This document shows positions 1 to 8,064 of a stretch of 14,107 nt of DNA, one piece after another. The stretch is from Coxiellaceae bacterium UBA6002 (GTDB lineage: Bacteria; Pseudomonadota; Gammaproteobacteria; UBA6002), in the NCBI GenBank assembly GCA_002429595.1, contig DJAM01000127.1, positions 1 through 14,107 of the forward strand, read 5' to 3'. Under the pieces are notes generated by a model. That model saw nothing but the letters and a program-made list of their open reading frames with translations. It ran no database searches and was not told the DNA's origin. The stretch's first letter is position 1. Each line of letters begins with the position of its first letter. The position numbers and the translations under genes are program-made.

Positions 1-82
1 ATTTTGGTGAAATTGCCGTGGTTATCACCCTTTTGGACAGACAAAATTTATCTTCTTTTGGAAAAATCATACCTTTCGCCTT

Positions 83-243
83 CGTTCTGCGTCGCTAGTA
101 GCGGACCTTATGCGTCGGTAGTACCTGACGTCCTGCGTTGGTAGTACCTGACGTCGCGGAACGTCGGCAAGTAGCGCCGCGAAATGTCGGCAGGTAGCGA
201 CGCAGAACGTCGTCGGCAGCGACGTAGAAAGACGTCGGCTACC
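83..243. repeat. GC-rich inverted/tandem array of ~23-bp units
   Basis: Units at 111-132 and 134-155 are the same 22-mer apart from one base, with a 23-bp period. Units at 155-177 and 178-200 repeat a related motif, again with a 23-bp period, and degenerate copies continue at 201-224 and 225-243. The second group is approximately the first in reverse orientation. A perfect 15-base inverted repeat joins 83-97 to 195-209, so the whole block could fold into a long imperfect hairpin. It is far richer in G+C than its surroundings. It has no unique spacers, so it is not a CRISPR array. It could be a REP/MITE-like intergenic element, a structured RNA or a protein-binding array; the function is unknown. 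Confidence 0.7.
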
Positions 244-311
244 ATTTCGTTCCTCCCTTAGTGGGGGAGAGGTTGAACAAATTAGGTCTCCTGGGTTTCA
301 CACAGGCGACA

Positions 312-320
312 TGTTACAAT
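312..320 (+). promoter_or_regulatory. Candidate extended -10 promoter of the S9 peptidase gene
   Basis: TGT followed by TACAAT (315-320) matches an extended -10 element. No good -35 lies 16-18 bp upstream, which extended -10 promoters tolerate. Transcription would start near 327, about 24 bases before the ATG at 351 and after the GTG at 261, which supports the later start. Assigned by motif only. Confidence 0.35.
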
Positions 321-350
321 CGTCGATCAAATATTCCAGATGAGGCAAAA

Positions 351-2318
351 ATGAAGTTGTTCTGTGTGTTTCTAGTTTTCCTTTATTCCGGACTAGCAAC
401 AGCCACCTCTCAACCAACTTCCACCTACATCCCAAGAGCCGAACTCTTCACCCCTCCAGAAGTATTAGCTATAAAAATAAGTCCAAACTCCAGGTATTTA
501 GCCTATGTCAAAGCAGAGCCAACTGGTGTAATGAATCTCTTTTTATATAGTAATGATCCAAAACAACCCAACAAGTTCATAAAACAACTCACCCATTTTG
601 ATAACCCAGAAATTTATCGCTTCTTTTGGACAGATGACTCGAAGAACATTGTTTTTTTAAAAGACAGTAATGGTTCCAAGGCGCAACAACTATATTCGGT
701 GAATATTGAATCTGGAGTAATGAAAAATTACACTGAAAAATTCCAACACATTTCGGCTAAAGTTTTTGGAATTTTTGGAGCAAAACTAGCGGTTGGTATT
801 AATGATCGTAATCCAAATTTCCATGATATTTATATTCTTGATACCCAGAAGGAAACATTGACCAAAGTTTTTAACAATAACCGCTTTTCGCGTTTTACGT
901 TTGATGAAAAGCTTAACCCAATCTTTAAAGAACAAGTTCATGAAGATGGCTCAATCGATGTCTATCGCGACAATAAAGTTTTTGTGCATTTCTCTCCTGA
1001 CGATGCGTTTCACTCAAAAATAATCAGTGTTCATGGTTCGACTTGCTATTATGTTGATTCTAGAAATTCTGATACTACTTGGTTCAAATCAGTCGACTTG
1101 CGAACAAAAAATGAAATCAAGTTAGCACATGATCCTAAAAGTGATATCAATGATGTTGTTTTTGTCGATGGCGTTCCTGTGATGTATGCAACTACCTGGC
1201 TCAAAAAAGAATGGCATGAACTGAGACCTAGAAGCGTTGCTTTGTTATCAAATCAACTAGGTAATAATTTCGTGGTGGCCAGTCAAAATAAAGATGTCTG
1301 GATCATAAGAGTTGAGCAGGCGAAGAGAATAGGGTCAAGTTTTTATCTATATAATCGCCAAATAAACCAACTTAGCCCCTTATGGGTTGCTAAAGCAAAT
1401 CCCCATTTAGGTGAAATGATTCCTTTTGAATTTAAGGCTAGAGATGGACTGTTATTAACCGCATATATAACTTTGCCCCGTGGAACAATCTCCTTTGACG
1501 CATTAAAAAAACCTGTTCCTTTAATTGTGTTTCCACACGGTGGACCATTTCAAGCCCGAGATAGCGAGCGATATCATCCTTACGCGCAATGGTTAGCAAG
1601 TCGTGGCTATGCCGTCTTAAATGTAAACTTCAGGTCATCATCTGGCCTAGGCAAAAATCTGATCTGTGCTGGTAATCGCGAATGGGGTCGAAAAAGTCTT
1701 TTTGATCTAATCGATGCAGTCCAGTGGTGTGTCGATAAAGGTATAACAACAAAAGCTAAAGTTGGGATTATGGGTGGCAGTTATGGTGGTTACGCAACGT
1801 TAGCAGCATTAACCTTCACGCCTAAAGAGTTTATAGTTGGTGTTTCCATTTCTGGGCCTTCCAGCTTGCTTACGGTAATGAAAAAAATCCCGAATTACTG
1901 GGATTTCCCAAGTTATCCGTTATCTGATTCCGAAGTATTTTTTACGAAGGGCGCTTTTGTTAGAAGTATGGGTGGTAATCCAAATACCACAGCAGGGGCG
2001 CAATTTTTAGAGGATCATTCTCCACTGAATTTCTCTAGCAATATCGAACAGCCTTTACTACTTATTCAGGGCGATCAAGATCCAATCATCAATAAAATGG
2101 AGCCACAACAGATTTTTAATAAACTAAAGCAACTTCATAAAAAAGCTACGTTAATTTCGTTTGCAGATGAAGGACACAATTTTAGGCGCTATGCAAATAT
2201 AGATGTGACTCTTGCATACACAGAAAAGTGGCTGCATGATGTGTTGGGTGGTAGCTTTGAACCGATAAATCCAAAATTTTTAAAGCAGTCTACTGCTCGT
2301 AGCCAAGTGGCTCAATGA
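351..2318 (+). CDS. Exported S9-family serine peptidase (acylaminoacyl/dipeptidyl-peptidase type)
   Basis: Prolyl-oligopeptidase-family enzyme predicted to cleave short peptides in the periplasm or outside the cell. The 655-aa product starts with a signal peptide (MKLFCVFLVFLYSGLATA). Residues about 30-350 are the divergent beta-propeller that gates substrate size. The C-terminal alpha/beta-hydrolase holds an HGGP oxyanion motif (H396), the nucleophile elbow GGSYGG (S477), GDQDP (D577) and DEGHNF (H609), so the Ser-Asp-His triad is complete and the length is normal for S9. The start is the ATG at 351: GAGG at 342-345 lies 5 bases upstream and the signal peptide begins there. An in-frame GTG at 261 would put 30 extra residues before the signal peptide and has no SD. 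The gene stands alone, convergent with the next one. The exact subfamily (S9C or S9B) is not resolved. Confidence 0.92.
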   Translation: MKLFCVFLVFLYSGLATATSQPTSTYIPRAELFTPPEVLAIKISPNSRYLAYVKAEPTGVMNLFLYSNDPKQPNKFIKQLTHFDNPEIYRFFWTDDSKNIVFLKDSNGSKAQQLYSVNIESGVMKNYTEKFQHISAKVFGIFGAKLAVGINDRNPNFHDIYILDTQKETLTKVFNNNRFSRFTFDEKLNPIFKEQVHEDGSIDVYRDNKVFVHFSPDDAFHSKIISVHGSTCYYVDSRNSDTTWFKSVDLRTKNEIKLAHDPKSDINDVVFVDGVPVMYATTWLKKEWHELRPRSVALLSNQLGNNFVVASQNKDVWIIRVEQAKRIGSSFYLYNRQINQLSPLWVAKANPHLGEMIPFEFKARDGLLLTAYITLPRGTISFDALKKPVPLIVFPHGGPFQARDSERYHPYAQWLASRGYAVLNVNFRSSSGLGKNLICAGNREWGRKSLFDLIDAVQWCVDKGITTKAKVGIMGGSYGGYATLAALTFTPKEFIVGVSISGPSSLLTVMKKIPNYWDFPSYPLSDSEVFFTKGAFVRSMGGNPNTTAGAQFLEDHSPLNFSSNIEQPLLLIQGDQDPIINKMEPQQIFNKLKQLHKKATLISFADEGHNFRRYANIDVTLAYTEKWLHDVLGGSFEPINPKFLKQSTARSQVAQ

Positions 2319-2319
2319 G

Positions 2320-2347
2320 CTGTCATTCCCGCGCGCGCGAATGACAG
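2320..2347. repeat. 28-bp GC-alternating palindrome between convergent genes
   Basis: Arms CTGTCATT (2320-2327) and AATGACAG (2340-2347) flank an alternating CG core, so the 28 bases form a palindrome with one mismatched pair. It begins 2 bases after the peptidase stop and lies before the end of the convergent gene. No T-tract follows on either strand, so it is not a classical intrinsic terminator. It may be a dispersed REP-like palindrome that stabilises 3' ends or serves as a weak bidirectional terminator. Confidence 0.6.
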
Positions 2348-2378
2348 AAATTAATGTTTTAAGTCTCTAAAGTAGGAG

Positions 2379-2690
2379 CTAAGGTCGATCTAAAGGGCTC
2401 AGAGTCGTTTGCTCAGTTTGGCTATTAGCTTCATCTGAGGGTTTTGGCTTCGCTCTGGCTTTGAACAAATTGAAACGACCAATACTCACCCAAGTAATCG
2501 GACGACCGTGCTTATCAAATTTAGGTTTTTCATCTTTTGGCTTTTCTTTAGCTTCTTTTGGAGCGTTAATTACAGGAATAAAAACTACTTCGGGAAATTG
2601 ACCCTTTTTAAGACTTTGAAAAAATATTCGACTAGAGCCCCTTTGATTTTCAACAACATCAAGCCCCTCAGGCTCAGTCTTATCAAGCAT
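2379..2690 (-). CDS. Small charged protein of unknown function
   Basis: A 103-aa protein I do not recognise. The N-terminal half carries a short hydrophobic stretch (VVFIPVINAP), then a Lys/Glu/Pro-rich segment (KEAKEKPKDEKPKFDKHGRP), then WVSIGRFNLFK and a polar tail. There is no signal peptide or membrane helix, so it is probably cytosolic or secreted without a leader. The start is the ATG at 2690, with GGAGG five bases upstream; the in-frame GTG at 2702 would lie inside that SD. Its own promoter (2726-2754) fits in the 69-bp gap behind the large minus-strand gene, so it need not be cotranscribed with it. The strong SD and promoter make a real gene likely; no function is proposed. Confidence 0.7.
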   Translation of the reverse strand: MLDKTEPEGLDVVENQRGSSRIFFQSLKKGQFPEVVFIPVINAPKEAKEKPKDEKPKFDKHGRPITWVSIGRFNLFKARAKPKPSDEANSQTEQTTLSPLDRP

Positions 2691-2725
2691 ATAAACCTCC
2701 ACGAAAATTAATTAAAAACTTAGAA

Positions 2726-2754
2726 ATTTTACCTAACTATATTGTACTTATCAA
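2726..2754 (-). promoter_or_regulatory. Sigma70-like promoter for the 103-aa gene
   Basis: On the minus strand TTGATA (2749-2754) and TAAAAT (2726-2731) are separated by exactly 17 bases. Transcription would start near 2719, giving a leader of roughly 28 bases that includes the GGAGG ribosome-binding site. Each hexamer matches consensus at five of six positions. Confidence 0.5.
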
Positions 2755-2759
2755 CAACC

Positions 2760-5700
2760 TTACATTGGCGATAATTGCCGCGTACAGTGATCTATTGACT
2801 TAATAACAGCAATTAAATTTACAGAACAATTCATTACAAAAAGCGATTCAACCAGCACTGCCAAATTCTCATCTGTAAATTCAGGTGTTCTGGGTTCATG
2901 GCCATGACGTACCGCCCTCAAAAGATGATTCAATCGTCCCTCAACCATATAATATGATTCGATCTTGTCTCGAAGGCCATTTTTCCAGGTATAATTATGA
3001 AACCGACGTAAACAACGGTTACACTCTGCAAATTCCATTAATAACATTTTAAGCGCATCCTTACGCCAAGCTTCTTCTGATCTAAGAAAGGTAATCGGCT
3101 CTTTCAGCTTAAAAATTAGTTGTAATAGATCCATCATAGTCTTTTTAAGTTCAACAACCGATCTATTATCATCTTTTTTGGCTAATTGCTTGCTTCTGTC
3201 GTGAAGCAGTGAGCCAGCAAAAGTCAGTTCTTTTGCTTCTAGCGCCTTATTAAAAGAGGCTAGGGCAGATTCAACTGAGCCTGCAACCTCCTGGTCATCT
3301 TCAATAAGATAGCCATGATGGCCTAAAAGATTACGCACTTCTTTTGCAGTTTGATCTTCCTTTTTAGCAATTTGGTTTTGCCAATGTTTTCTTTTAATTA
3401 AGAGAGCGCAATGGCTAATTTGGAACATATGGAACCGCATTGCATAAATATAAATAGGTCTTAATTGTTGATCATTCTTGAATGATGCATAACGATTATT
3501 TTGCTCAGTCAAGACTTCAAGATGGTTTTTAAGAATGCCAATTAACTCATCATTACTTTTGTCACTTATTTTTATAGATTTGCTGTCACAGTTAGTAGGA
3601 CTTCTAAATCTATTAAAGAAGGTTTGTACCACGTTGCCCGTGGTCGTCATTCTCACTGGTGCATTTGATTTTGGCTCAAGAGCTTTTGGGTTTTTATGTT
3701 GAGTTAACCTTAATTGATTATCGTATTTAACAGGAGCGCTTGCAGAATGTCTTGTTGCAGAGAATGTTTTCTTAAGGCCTGCAGCATGACTTTGTTTATT
3801 CTCAAGCTTTAAAACTTCTTTTTCGAATTTTGTTCTAAGGTCATATAGAAATCTATTTGTTTCTAAGGTATAGCTATTCCGCTTACTGATTATTAGATTA
3901 GTGTTTTGTTTTAAATTTTCTAATTCGCCTGGCTCTAAGGGTTTCAAAAGTTGCCATAACTCAAAGCCAATTTTCTTGAAATCTCTAGTAGCAACTAACT
4001 CATGATATTTAGTGAGAATAGATGAAGTAGCTAAAAAAGCTTTCTTGAATTCTTGCAAATTTGCATACGTTTCTTTCTTTAGCTGATTAAGATCCTCGAG
4101 AATAGATAGTATGGCGTTAGATTGTTCATTTGTATAAGGCAAATCATAGTTTTCATCATCATAAGAATCCAACTCGTTGAGAAAAGCCAAGTAATCGTTA
4201 ATTATGCATTCTAATTTACTAGCTTCTTTGTCTAATCTTTTTTCTGAGGCGCGACTGGCTTGTGTTTGCTGATAAATTTCGGTTTTGATTATAAGACTTC
4301 TTTCTGCTGAAAAAAGAAGGCTACCTACTGTTGCTCTAATTTCTGCCAGATCTTTACGGGAGTAATAGACGTTATTTTTCAAGGTGTTATTGAAATAATT
4401 CGCTACTCCTTGTTTTAATTCTTCATCTGAAATGCCAACAAAACGAAGAGGAATTGCTGGAAATTGCTTATGTCTTTCGCAAACTTCTTCGCGTGGCAAG
4501 AGTTTTAGCTGCCACTCATATTTATATTTAGCAATCTCTGTAAAGGTTAGGGTGCAATAAATGCCTTTATGCACGAAAGCTTCTTTTGGTTTTCGCTTAA
4601 ATAATACTGTGATCAACGTTCCAAGTAATAACAAAAGGACACCTAATGCCACCAGCAACCCCATACCTGAGACTAAACGTTCAAGAAAAGGGGGCTCTGG
4701 GTGAAGCTTCCTGTAAGTTGCCATCAATCTATGAAGATCAGGCATGAGTTGACGAAGTGTTTTGTGATCATCTGTGATGTAGGTTTTTATTGAATAAGTT
4801 AATGCAAAACCACTTTCGTTGTCCAAATTAAATTGTGCCATTCGTAAGGGGTTTTTACCGTCATCATTTGCTGTTGCAATGAGCTCAGGTGCAACCAATT
4901 CTGCTATTCGTAAGAGACGCTTTTTAGCTTCCAAAGAGATTTTGCTAGCTAACAGCACATGTAAGAGATTATTGCCATTCCTATCTTTTATATGAATGTT
5001 AAATAATTTTACATTCACCAAAATCTGGTAGACATCCATTTGTAATTTTTCGTTGTTTGCTAAAGCTAGAGTGCACCACTGATTGTAAGCAACAATAAAT
5101 GGATTATCTCCAGGAAACTGAGCTGCTTTTGTCAATTTTGCGATGGTATCTAGATCACCAATTTTCAGCGCCGCTCTATATGGTGATCTATTCTCATCGT
5201 CTCTTATAAGCGTGTCTGCACCTGACACTAGTAATCGATCGATAGCGGCTTTATTTTGTTCGACTACCGCATTATAAAGTGGGTTATAAGCCATATCTGC
5301 GACATTAATATCAATACCGCTTTGAAACAGTAAATCGATTGTATTGGTGTTTTCTTCAGTATCTTTCAATAAGTCATTCAATAAAACTAAACGTTTTCCA
5401 AGAATTAATTGACTATCGGCAGACAATGGAACGCCGAATCTTAAAAGTTCGGCTACGAAATCAAGATTTTGTTCTTCAGCTTGAATCATCAATTTTGAAC
5501 TAGATACTTCATCAAAGTGATACGGCTCATCAGTAACAGTGTGTTGTTCCTGATAAAATTCCTCTTCTAAAAAATCATAGGCCCGTTGAAGTAAGTCATA
5601 GGCTTTCTGCATTATTCCTAAACGGATATTTTCACGGACAGGAAATTTTGCGAGGATATTATAAGCTGACAAGCTGTTTCGATTTGCCTCTTTATTATTT

Positions 5701-6383
5701 TGAAAAACTGCTGCGATATCTTGAGCTGCTGCTTGATATGATTCTTCCGATAACTGTGGTTGGGTAGCAGACCGAATACAAAATACTGTTTTAGGCTGAT
5801 TTTCTGATCTGGCTATCCTCGGACGATAAAAAAGTAATGAAATACTGCAGCACTCTGTTACCAAATTTTGAGCTGCTTTTATTCTGCTAGCAGCAAGATT
5901 TGGGGTATAAGGATTTTGTACGATGGGAGCAATTGCTTGAGAAGCTTCTACTGCCTGTGCAGATGAGATTTGAATACGCGACAATAATCCCAAGGCTAAT
6001 GGCAGTAAAATAACATTACCACTTATAAGCTGAGATAGCACAATAGCAAAGCATAGAACTAAGCTAATGATTTTTTTTCTAAGTGGCACTGGTGTATTGT
6101 GTGGCAAATTCTGGACGGAAAGAAAAGGATTGCCATAATTTCTAAAAAAACGGTGCAGTGCTTGTTCTTCTGTTAGAAATCTCACTCCATTATTAAACGT
6201 TGCATTTTCAGGCGGAAGTTGCTGGCCATAGACTCTTAAAAAATTTTTCAGCGCTGCATTAGCTTCTAGGTAACTAGTTAAAGCCTGGTCGTTTTCTTGC
6301 CGCTGTTGCGTGATTGAGCGCCTAACAGGAGCGGAGTGCAGTGGTTTAAGCGAGTTACGCTTTTTAGTATCCTTAGTAAACAT
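2760..6383 (-). CDS. Large ankyrin-repeat/coiled-coil membrane protein, candidate effector
   Basis: A 1207-aa protein with no family match I can name beyond its repeats. A basic N-terminus (1-100) is followed by a strongly hydrophobic segment at 104-136. Degenerate ankyrin repeats lie at about 295-520, clearest around 345-415 (LLFQSGIDINVAD, DRLLVSGADTLIRDDENRSP) and 462-480 (DRNGNNLLHVLL). A second membrane segment at 571-595 is followed by RKPK. About 600 residues of charged, coiled-coil-rich helix follow, split by a Pro/Ser/Thr-rich linker at 870-930. The two membrane segments would put the ankyrins between them on one side and both termini on the other. The start is the ATG at 6383, with only a weak SD. 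Size, ankyrins and coiled coils resemble secreted effectors of intracellular bacteria; translocation is inferred. Divergent from the 505-aa gene. Confidence 0.85.
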   Translation of the reverse strand: MFTKDTKKRNSLKPLHSAPVRRSITQQRQENDQALTSYLEANAALKNFLRVYGQQLPPENATFNNGVRFLTEEQALHRFFRNYGNPFLSVQNLPHNTPVPLRKKIISLVLCFAIVLSQLISGNVILLPLALGLLSRIQISSAQAVEASQAIAPIVQNPYTPNLAASRIKAAQNLVTECCSISLLFYRPRIARSENQPKTVFCIRSATQPQLSEESYQAAAQDIAAVFQNNKEANRNSLSAYNILAKFPVRENIRLGIMQKAYDLLQRAYDFLEEEFYQEQHTVTDEPYHFDEVSSSKLMIQAEEQNLDFVAELLRFGVPLSADSQLILGKRLVLLNDLLKDTEENTNTIDLLFQSGIDINVADMAYNPLYNAVVEQNKAAIDRLLVSGADTLIRDDENRSPYRAALKIGDLDTIAKLTKAAQFPGDNPFIVAYNQWCTLALANNEKLQMDVYQILVNVKLFNIHIKDRNGNNLLHVLLASKISLEAKKRLLRIAELVAPELIATANDDGKNPLRMAQFNLDNESGFALTYSIKTYITDDHKTLRQLMPDLHRLMATYRKLHPEPPFLERLVSGMGLLVALGVLLLLLGTLITVLFKRKPKEAFVHKGIYCTLTFTEIAKYKYEWQLKLLPREEVCERHKQFPAIPLRFVGISDEELKQGVANYFNNTLKNNVYYSRKDLAEIRATVGSLLFSAERSLIIKTEIYQQTQASRASEKRLDKEASKLECIINDYLAFLNELDSYDDENYDLPYTNEQSNAILSILEDLNQLKKETYANLQEFKKAFLATSSILTKYHELVATRDFKKIGFELWQLLKPLEPGELENLKQNTNLIISKRNSYTLETNRFLYDLRTKFEKEVLKLENKQSHAAGLKKTFSATRHSASAPVKYDNQLRLTQHKNPKALEPKSNAPVRMTTTGNVVQTFFNRFRSPTNCDSKSIKISDKSNDELIGILKNHLEVLTEQNNRYASFKNDQQLRPIYIYAMRFHMFQISHCALLIKRKHWQNQIAKKEDQTAKEVRNLLGHHGYLIEDDQEVAGSVESALASFNKALEAKELTFAGSLLHDRSKQLAKKDDNRSVVELKKTMMDLLQLIFKLKEPITFLRSEEAWRKDALKMLLMEFAECNRCLRRFHNYTWKNGLRDKIESYYMVEGRLNHLLRAVRHGHEPRTPEFTDENLAVLVESLFVMNCSVNLIAVIKSIDHCTRQLSPM

Positions 6384-6537
6384 ATTGCCAAAATATTGTT
6401 AATTTTTGAGATATTTGCGATACAAAATATATATGATATCATAGTCTTCTTTTTTTGGGTACACTCAAACCCAAACTCTTGCTGTCAATTTTGCAAGCTG
6501 AATCTAACTTTGCTAATAAAAACTTAAAAGGTGTCTG
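6384..6537. promoter_or_regulatory. Divergent intergenic region with a 12-bp palindrome
   Basis: This 154-bp AT-rich gap separates two divergent candidate effector genes and must hold both promoters. TATGATATCATA at 6432-6443 is a perfect palindrome that supplies a TATGAT -10-like hexamer on each strand. TTGAGA (6406-6411, plus) and TTGAGT (6463-6468, minus) lie 20 and 19 bases away, which is wider than the usual 17. A second plus-strand candidate is TTGCAA (6491-6496), 17 bases, TAATAA (6514-6519), close to the SD. The palindrome could also be an operator. None of these is firmly assigned. Confidence 0.35.
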
Positions 6538-8055
6538 ATGCAACTTGGTCAAGAAGAAACATTACTTCAAGCAACTTATCGAAAAGCAGATTGCTTTAGG
6601 ACAGACGCAATGCGCGATGTAACTTTTTCAATTACTATTGCGGATGAAAAAGAAAAGCAAACCGTAAATCTTCCTTACTTGACTGCAGAAGAAATCGAAC
6701 GTCGATACTCTTCTGCGTTACGTAAAAAAGCGATTGGTAAATTTAACAAGCTGCTAAAAAAATTATGGGTTTTTATATTTGGTTTTCCTGAAGAAAGCAA
6801 CATCGAACAAAAATTCCAAGCACTTACAGAAATTCTCGCCTATGATCATGTTAATACTGTCCGTGATGGAGTCAATCCTGAAGTTCAGAAACATAAAGAA
6901 CTTTTCTTTCCAAAAATGACTTTCATAACAGATGGGGAATTTGACAAAGTTGTAGCATGGATTATTGCAGCATTTACCAAGGCTAAGCTGAAAGATTTAA
7001 GTCTTTTTGAGCGCAAAGAGTTGCCGTCGGCAGTGCAAAGATACCTTGATCAAGTTTGTCGCAAAAGTGAAACTAACTATGAAAAATGGTTGCAAACCGT
7101 TAAAACACAATTAGAAAAATATCGTAAAGCTGACGAAGGTATTGCGACTAAGCGAGCAGAGTATAATGGTCAAGTGGAAAAATATATTGAGTTACTGCGC
7201 GAGAATCTCGATTATGTTTTTTTAGATGATAAGGAGCAAAAGATTGAGGGTGAAAAGTTAAAGGCTGCTGAAGAAAAGTTAAGCTCCTCAGAACAGCCAA
7301 GAAAAGAAAAAGGTAAAGTTAATAGTAAAAAAGATAGTAATACTAAAAAAGATAAAAGATTTTTACGAGACTTTAACGAGGACTTTCCAAATTACAGGCT
7401 TGTGCACGACTTTCTCGCAGCTTATTTAGAAAAAATTTACGGGTACACCTCTGATTCGGATACTGTTTATCGTGTTCCAAACGCAAGTACGTCTCGTGCG
7501 ATAGCCTATTATGTAAGTCGGATTGTGATCAATGCCAATCCAATACGTAGATATACAAAGGGCATCCATGAGGTGTTAGCATTTGACAAAGCCATTATTG
7601 ATGAGGTATTTAAAGGTTTTTTAAGTCGTGCTGAAAATAGCAACCTCAACTCTTTGACACTAAACATCCCCTGTGCAAAATTGACAGCTAATTTAAATGA
7701 TATTTTAAAAAGCCGAAACCTAGAAACTATACCAGAGAGTCAAATAAACGATGAAATGAAGGTAAGAGGCTTTTTTAAAAAATGCCCAAGAGGAGGCCCT
7801 AAGCTTGAAAGAAAAGAATCAGGGAATGCGTCAGGTACATCAGTAAGTAGCTCACGCAGTACCTCCTCGCCTGAAAGTTCACCCGTTCAAACACCGCGTC
7901 CTCCTGCGCCAGTTCGTGCACCTTCAGGATTCTTAAGTAGAGTAGGCAAAGCGGCTACTGATTTTTTTGACGGTTCTAAAGGAAAGAAAAACGGTGATGG
8001 CGACTTGCCAAAAGAACCAAAACCCAATACAAGTCCAAATGGAAGTCACAAATAA
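6538..8055 (+). CDS. 505-aa coiled-coil protein with disordered tail, unknown function
   Basis: I recognise no catalytic motif. Residues 1-170 are a mixed alpha/beta region with a short hydrophobic patch (LWVFIFGF, 76-83) too short to be a clear membrane helix. Residues 175-260 are a Lys/Glu-rich helical coiled coil, 261-275 a Lys/Ser/Asn linker, 276-415 a second folded region, and 418-505 a Ser/Pro/Lys-rich disordered tail ending NTSPNGSHK. There is no signal peptide. The ATG at 6538 has an AAAAGG SD (6526-6531) with 6 bases between. It is divergent from the 1207-aa gene and followed after only 9 bp by the GlcG/HbpS-like gene, so the two plus-strand genes may share a transcript. Architecture and neighbours suggest a type IV-secreted effector, but this is inference. 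Confidence 0.8.
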   Translation: MQLGQEETLLQATYRKADCFRTDAMRDVTFSITIADEKEKQTVNLPYLTAEEIERRYSSALRKKAIGKFNKLLKKLWVFIFGFPEESNIEQKFQALTEILAYDHVNTVRDGVNPEVQKHKELFFPKMTFITDGEFDKVVAWIIAAFTKAKLKDLSLFERKELPSAVQRYLDQVCRKSETNYEKWLQTVKTQLEKYRKADEGIATKRAEYNGQVEKYIELLRENLDYVFLDDKEQKIEGEKLKAAEEKLSSSEQPRKEKGKVNSKKDSNTKKDKRFLRDFNEDFPNYRLVHDFLAAYLEKIYGYTSDSDTVYRVPNASTSRAIAYYVSRIVINANPIRRYTKGIHEVLAFDKAIIDEVFKGFLSRAENSNLNSLTLNIPCAKLTANLNDILKSRNLETIPESQINDEMKVRGFFKKCPRGGPKLERKESGNASGTSVSSSRSTSSPESSPVQTPRPPAPVRAPSGFLSRVGKAATDFFDGSKGKKNGDGDLPKEPKPNTSPNGSHK

Positions 8056-8064
8056 GGATATCTC

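Larger units (their letters stand above)
1..350. other. Intergenic region upstream of the S9 peptidase gene
   Basis: No convincing gene is seen. The plus-strand frame starting at base 1 is open to about 143, and a minus-strand frame runs from an ATG at 70 to the edge, but neither has a well-placed SD or a recognisable product. Most of the stretch is a GC-rich repeat array (83-243), followed by ordinary AT-rich leader DNA with a candidate promoter at 312-320 and the SD of the peptidase gene at 342-345. A gene ending or starting just left of the window cannot be excluded. Confidence 0.6.

Noticed and set aside
1..143. Plus-strand frame open from the left edge, ending about 143, and a minus-strand frame from 70 to the edge.
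   Set aside because: No good SD, no recognisable protein, and the plus frame runs into the repeat array. A partial gene cannot be proved from so little.
83..243. CRISPR array suggested by the regular 23-bp periodicity.
   Set aside because: There are no unique spacers between repeats, units occur in both orientations and no cas genes are present.
261..350. N-terminal extension of the S9 peptidase from the GTG at 261.
   Set aside because: It has no SD, would bury the signal peptide 30 residues inside, and lies upstream of the likely transcription start.
2508..2711. 67-aa plus-strand frame opposite the 103-aa gene.
   Set aside because: It lies wholly against a gene with a strong SD and promoter, and its Phe/Lys-rich composition is that of antisense AT-rich DNA.
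6336..6527. 63-aa plus-strand frame across the start of the 1207-aa gene.
   Set aside because: It overlaps the start of a much better gene and the divergent promoter region, with no SD or recognisable product.
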